From an uncultured Clostridia bacterium (GTDB taxonomy: Bacteria > Bacillota > Clostridia > Peptostreptococcales > Anaerovoracaceae), in the NCBI GenBank assembly GCA_938009115.1, contig CALLHZ010000069.1:1-33451 (forward strand): a stretch of 33,451 bases of DNA, in the 5' to 3' direction. A program made the translations under genes and the position numbers. This document shows, piece by piece, positions 31,225 through 33,451 of this stretch (positions within the stretch are counted from its first letter, which is position 1; each line of letters begins with the position of its first letter). The notes under the pieces are model-generated. The model was not told the DNA's origin, searched no databases, and saw only the letters and a program-made list of their open reading frames with translations.

Positions 31225-32580
31225 TTAGTGAGCTTTGGGCTGTTTGATCATTCCCTCCAGCAGCGGGATGCTGGACAGTAAAGACAGGATAACGACACGG
31301 TCTTCATCCTGAATTTTTGTATTTCCGCTGGGAATGATGATTTCGTTGTTTCGATGGATGGCCGCGATGATGACGCCTTCCGGAATATCCAACTCCATCA
31401 GTGTCTTGTCCGTGATGGGCATGCCTTTTTCGGCCCAGATCTCAGTAAATTCTGCCTGTCCTTGTATCAGCTGGGAAAAGATGACGATGCCCGATTTTTG
31501 GATAAAACGCAATATATTGGTGGCGCACATATCCATGGGATTGATGGTCATGTTCACGCCCAGGGTCTCGATCAGCGCCGCATAGCTTTTGCGGCTGACT
31601 TTTGCCACCACATCCTCGATGCTGTGCTGTTTGGCCAAAAGAGAAAGCAGAAGATTCTCTTCGTCAAATCCCGTCACTGCCACAAATGCGTCCATTTCCT
31701 CCAGATTTTCTTCCTGGAGGAGATTCGGGTCCGTGGCGTCTCCGTGAAGGACCAGGACGTTGTTCAGTCTGTCGGTCAGATATTCGCACCGAGCCCGGTC
31801 CAGCTCGATGATTTTCACGGCGACTCCGAAATCAGAGAGCTTTTTTGCCAGATAATAGCCGGTTTTTCCGCCGCCTGCGATCATCACCCTTGCAAGGTCG
31901 GTATATCGCTTTTTATCGTGGACTTCCACGGCAAGGTCCTTGATCTTCCGCTCCAGGCCGATCACGTAGACGGTGTCGCCCGCCTCCAGCACCGTATGCC
32001 CGTTGGGCACAATGATTTTCCCGCTGCGGGAAATGGCACCGATCAGCATATTTTCCAACAATCTCGATGTCTGGCGGATTTCTTTCCCGATCAGCCCGGG
32101 TATTTTATCGACTTTGAATTCCAGGATCGACACGCCGTCGGCGGTATAACTCCCGTCGGTAAGGGTGTATTTTTCCACCAAATATTTGTATATTTCCGAG
32201 GCGCAGGCCATGTCCGGATTGACGATGTAGTCGATATTCATGACTTTCTTGATGAAATCGATTTGCTCCACATGCTCAGGAGAGCGGACCCGGGCGATCA
32301 CCCGGGGGCAGCCCAGACGCTTGGCAAACGAGCAGATGACAATGTTTTTTTCATCCTCATCCACAACCGAAACCAGCAGATCGTAATCCCAGATACGAAG
32401 TTCTTTCATGATGTCGATGCGCTTGGCATTGGCTGTGACCGTCAGGATATCCAGCCGGGAAGCGACCTTTTGTATCAGCGCTTCGTCCTTGTCGATCAGG
32501 GTGACTTCGTTGTCTCCTCCGAGGAGGGCTTCCGTGATGGTCATGCCAAGCTTACCGGCGCCTACGACGGCAACTTTCAT
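31225..32580 (-). CDS. trkA: TrkA, NAD-binding regulatory subunit of potassium uptake
   Basis: This 451-residue cytoplasmic protein has two RCK_N Rossmann domains (VGAGKLGMTITEALL near residue 6; IAGGGKTGYYLAKKL near 235), each followed by an RCK_C domain. This is the full-length TrkA type that gates TrkH with NAD(H)/ATP. AGGAGG lies 9 bases before the ATG. It is the first gene of the minus-strand trkA-trkH-trkH operon. A terminator-like hairpin of the upstream gene ends about 30 bases before its start, and no separate promoter was identified. Confidence 0.94.
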   Translation of the reverse strand: MKVAVVGAGKLGMTITEALLGGDNEVTLIDKDEALIQKVASRLDILTVTANAKRIDIMKELRIWDYDLLVSVVDEDEKNIVICSFAKRLGCPRVIARVRSPEHVEQIDFIKKVMNIDYIVNPDMACASEIYKYLVEKYTLTDGSYTADGVSILEFKVDKIPGLIGKEIRQTSRLLENMLIGAISRSGKIIVPNGHTVLEAGDTVYVIGLERKIKDLAVEVHDKKRYTDLARVMIAGGGKTGYYLAKKLSDFGVAVKIIELDRARCEYLTDRLNNVLVLHGDATDPNLLQEENLEEMDAFVAVTGFDEENLLLSLLAKQHSIEDVVAKVSRKSYAALIETLGVNMTINPMDMCATNILRFIQKSGIVIFSQLIQGQAEFTEIWAEKGMPITDKTLMELDIPEGVIIAAIHRNNEIIIPSGNTKIQDEDRVVILSLLSSIPLLEGMIKQPKAH

Positions 32581-32610
32581 TGAAATATCCTCCTGTTATT
32601 TCGTAAAAGA

Positions 32611-32630
32611 GGTTCGGGCGCACCCGAACC
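32611..32630 (-). terminator. Terminator-like hairpin between the zinc-ribbon gene and trkA
   Basis: GGTTCGGG and CCCGAACC form a perfect 8-bp stem with a 4-base loop. On the minus strand it is followed by TCTTTTA. It could terminate the upstream gene or attenuate trkA, as it lies about 30 bases before the trkA start. Confidence 0.7.
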
Positions 32631-32656
32631 GTCCTTTTTCCTATTTATGGTTTGCA

Positions 32657-33202
32657 TCAAATGGTTTCCTGCTCCGGCGGAACCGGATCGACATCCGTCT
32701 CCGCTGCAGCTTTCTGGCTTTCCGTCTTTGCTTTTTCTTGTTCTTCCCGCCGGATCTGATCCTGCTCTTCCTGGTCCATGGGGAACTGCTTTCCGCAGAA
32801 CCGGCACAGGAGCGTGTTGTACATCTTACGCTCGGAATGGCTTGCTGTGCTGTATCCGAGGACGAGGATCAATGCCAGTCCCACGAACAGATGAAGAAGC
32901 CCGATGCCTGTGATAAAAGCTACGGCCATCATCAAAAATCCGTTGACCAGCATTTTGCGCCGGGTGACCTTGCTGTACCGGAATTTCTTGCCTTCGTGCT
33001 CTGCAGTTGTCTCGCAGTACGGGCAGGTGGATTCGAAGTAGGTTTTTGAAAAACGCTTTGGCATCAGGCCGTTTTCGTCCCGGCCAATCTCGGGCCCTTT
33101 CAGCGCTTTTTTAAACCGGTAGTATTTTACCAGCGCAGGAGGCAGCGGCCTGTATTCCTGCTGGTCGGGATGGTCGTGCAATTGATTTTCCTGATCGCTC
33201 AT
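32657..33202 (-). CDS. Membrane protein with split zinc-ribbon motif, function unknown
   Basis: This 181-residue protein is not one I recognise. Cys60/Cys63 (CPYC) and Cys133/Cys136 (CRFC) could together form a zinc ribbon. Between them lie one or two transmembrane helices (about residues 84-118). The N-terminus is polar and the C-terminal 40 residues are Glu/Gln/Lys-rich and probably disordered. The ATG at 33202 is chosen because GGAGG lies 6 bases upstream; the in-frame extension beyond it has no ribosome site. It sits between der and trkA. Confidence 0.7.
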   Translation of the reverse strand: MSDQENQLHDHPDQQEYRPLPPALVKYYRFKKALKGPEIGRDENGLMPKRFSKTYFESTCPYCETTAEHEGKKFRYSKVTRRKMLVNGFLMMAVAFITGIGLLHLFVGLALILVLGYSTASHSERKMYNTLLCRFCGKQFPMDQEEQDQIRREEQEKAKTESQKAAAETDVDPVPPEQETI

Positions 33203-33262
33203 GAAGATCCTCCGTCGATTCTGCAATATCATACACATTGCCGTATCTTTAATGTGTAGACA

Positions 33263-33291
33263 AGTATAGCACAATAACCCCGGGTGAGCAA
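33263..33291 (-). promoter_or_regulatory. Promoter of the zinc-ribbon membrane protein gene
   Basis: On the minus strand TTGCTC (33286-33291), a 17-base spacer and TATACT (33263-33268), with TGC before it, form an extended -10 promoter. A 7-bp inverted repeat (33233-33239/33251-33257) lies at the predicted start. Confidence 0.55.
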
Positions 33292-33317
33292 ATCAAATAG
33301 TAATTCTCCGGCCGATA

Positions 33318-33326
33318 TGGTACAAT
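33318..33326 (+). promoter_or_regulatory. Extended -10 promoter of der
   Basis: TGG-TACAAT (33318-33326) lies 29 bases before the der ATG. The -35 region is poor, as expected for an extended -10 promoter. Confidence 0.5.
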
Positions 33327-33355
33327 AACCGAGAATAGAATGGAGTGTACATCAT

Positions 33356-33451
33356 ATGAAGCCGATCGTAGCGATCGTGGGGCGGCCCAATGTGGGCAAA
33401 TCCACGTTTTTCAATAAAATAGTAGGGCGCAGGGTCTCCATCGTGGAAGAT
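33356..33451 (+). CDS. der: GTPase Der (EngA), N-terminal start only (truncated by window)
   Basis: The 32 codons before the window end read MKPIVAIVGRPNVGKSTFFNK and then IVGRRVSIVED, the start of the first G domain. The P-loop GRPNVGKST is complete. This is characteristic of Der (EngA), a double-GTPase for 50S ribosome maturation, although the second G domain lies outside the window. GGAG is 10 bases before the ATG. The frame is open to the end, so it is a partial gene and not a pseudogene. Confidence 0.88.
   Translation, partial: MKPIVAIVGRPNVGKSTFFNKIVGRRVSIVED

Noticed and set aside
31354..32583. Long open frame antisense to trkA (409 codons)
   Set aside because: It is His/Asp/Phe-rich with no family pattern and mirrors the trkA coding sequence. 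It is a side effect of GC-rich codon use.

Overview
The window looks like chromosome from a Gram-positive, anaerobic Firmicute, probably a Clostridia-type organism of moderately high GC. The evidence is strong AGGAGG-type ribosome sites, an S-layer-homology (SLH) protein next to a CsaB-type pyruvyl transferase, a Rex regulator beside an iron-dependent alcohol dehydrogenase, rubrerythrin, an apparent selenoprotein, and a Trk potassium system. It holds 33 supported protein genes (two cut by the window edges). I saw no tRNA, rRNA, CRISPR array or intact insertion sequence.

Layout. (1) 1-11554, plus strand: a tightly packed cell-envelope operon with an exported-protein tail, an SLH-anchored phosphodiester glycosidase, a glycosyltransferase fused to CsaB, a second glycosyltransferase, a DUF4330 protein, an O-antigen-ligase-like membrane protein, a UMF1-type transporter and a nucleotide pyrophosphatase/phosphodiesterase. 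Several genes overlap by 1-4 bases. (2) 11551-14279: a YtcJ-type amidohydrolase diverging from a LysR regulator, with two good promoters back to back. (3) 14291-16301: iron alcohol dehydrogenase with a 17/18 match to the Rex operator in its leader, followed by rex itself. (4) 16316-17117: DUF5320 and DUF134 genes with a strong promoter and a strong terminator. (5) 17252-22809: a sulfur and redox-stress block with an SLC13 permease, a CstB-like persulfide dioxygenase/rhodanese, a two-gene YeeE/YedE (TsuA-like) transporter, MsrA, MsrB, a UGA-containing ArsC/Spx-family gene that is best read as a selenoprotein, and rubrerythrin. (6) 22870-24934: a TspO-like membrane protein and a UV-damage endonuclease fused to a DUF1722-like domain. 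(7) 24974-27421, minus strand: a CBS-ACT protein with a long, apparently structured 5' leader, plus agmatinase and a GNAT acetyltransferase. (8) 27538-28239: a DUF4230 protein. (9) 28251-32580, minus strand: trkA and two tandem trkH paralogs. (10) A zinc-ribbon membrane protein and the start of der.

How the genes work together. SLH domains bind pyruvylated secondary wall polymer and CsaB makes that ketal, so the first block both anchors and decorates the cell surface. The fifth block pairs sulfur import and persulfide handling with repair of oxidised methionine, a selenothiol reductase-like protein and peroxide removal. The two most notable observations are the selenocysteine ArsC/Spx-family gene (21937-22290), which conventional ORF calling truncates, and the roughly 210-base structured leader of the CBS-ACT gene (25619-25830).
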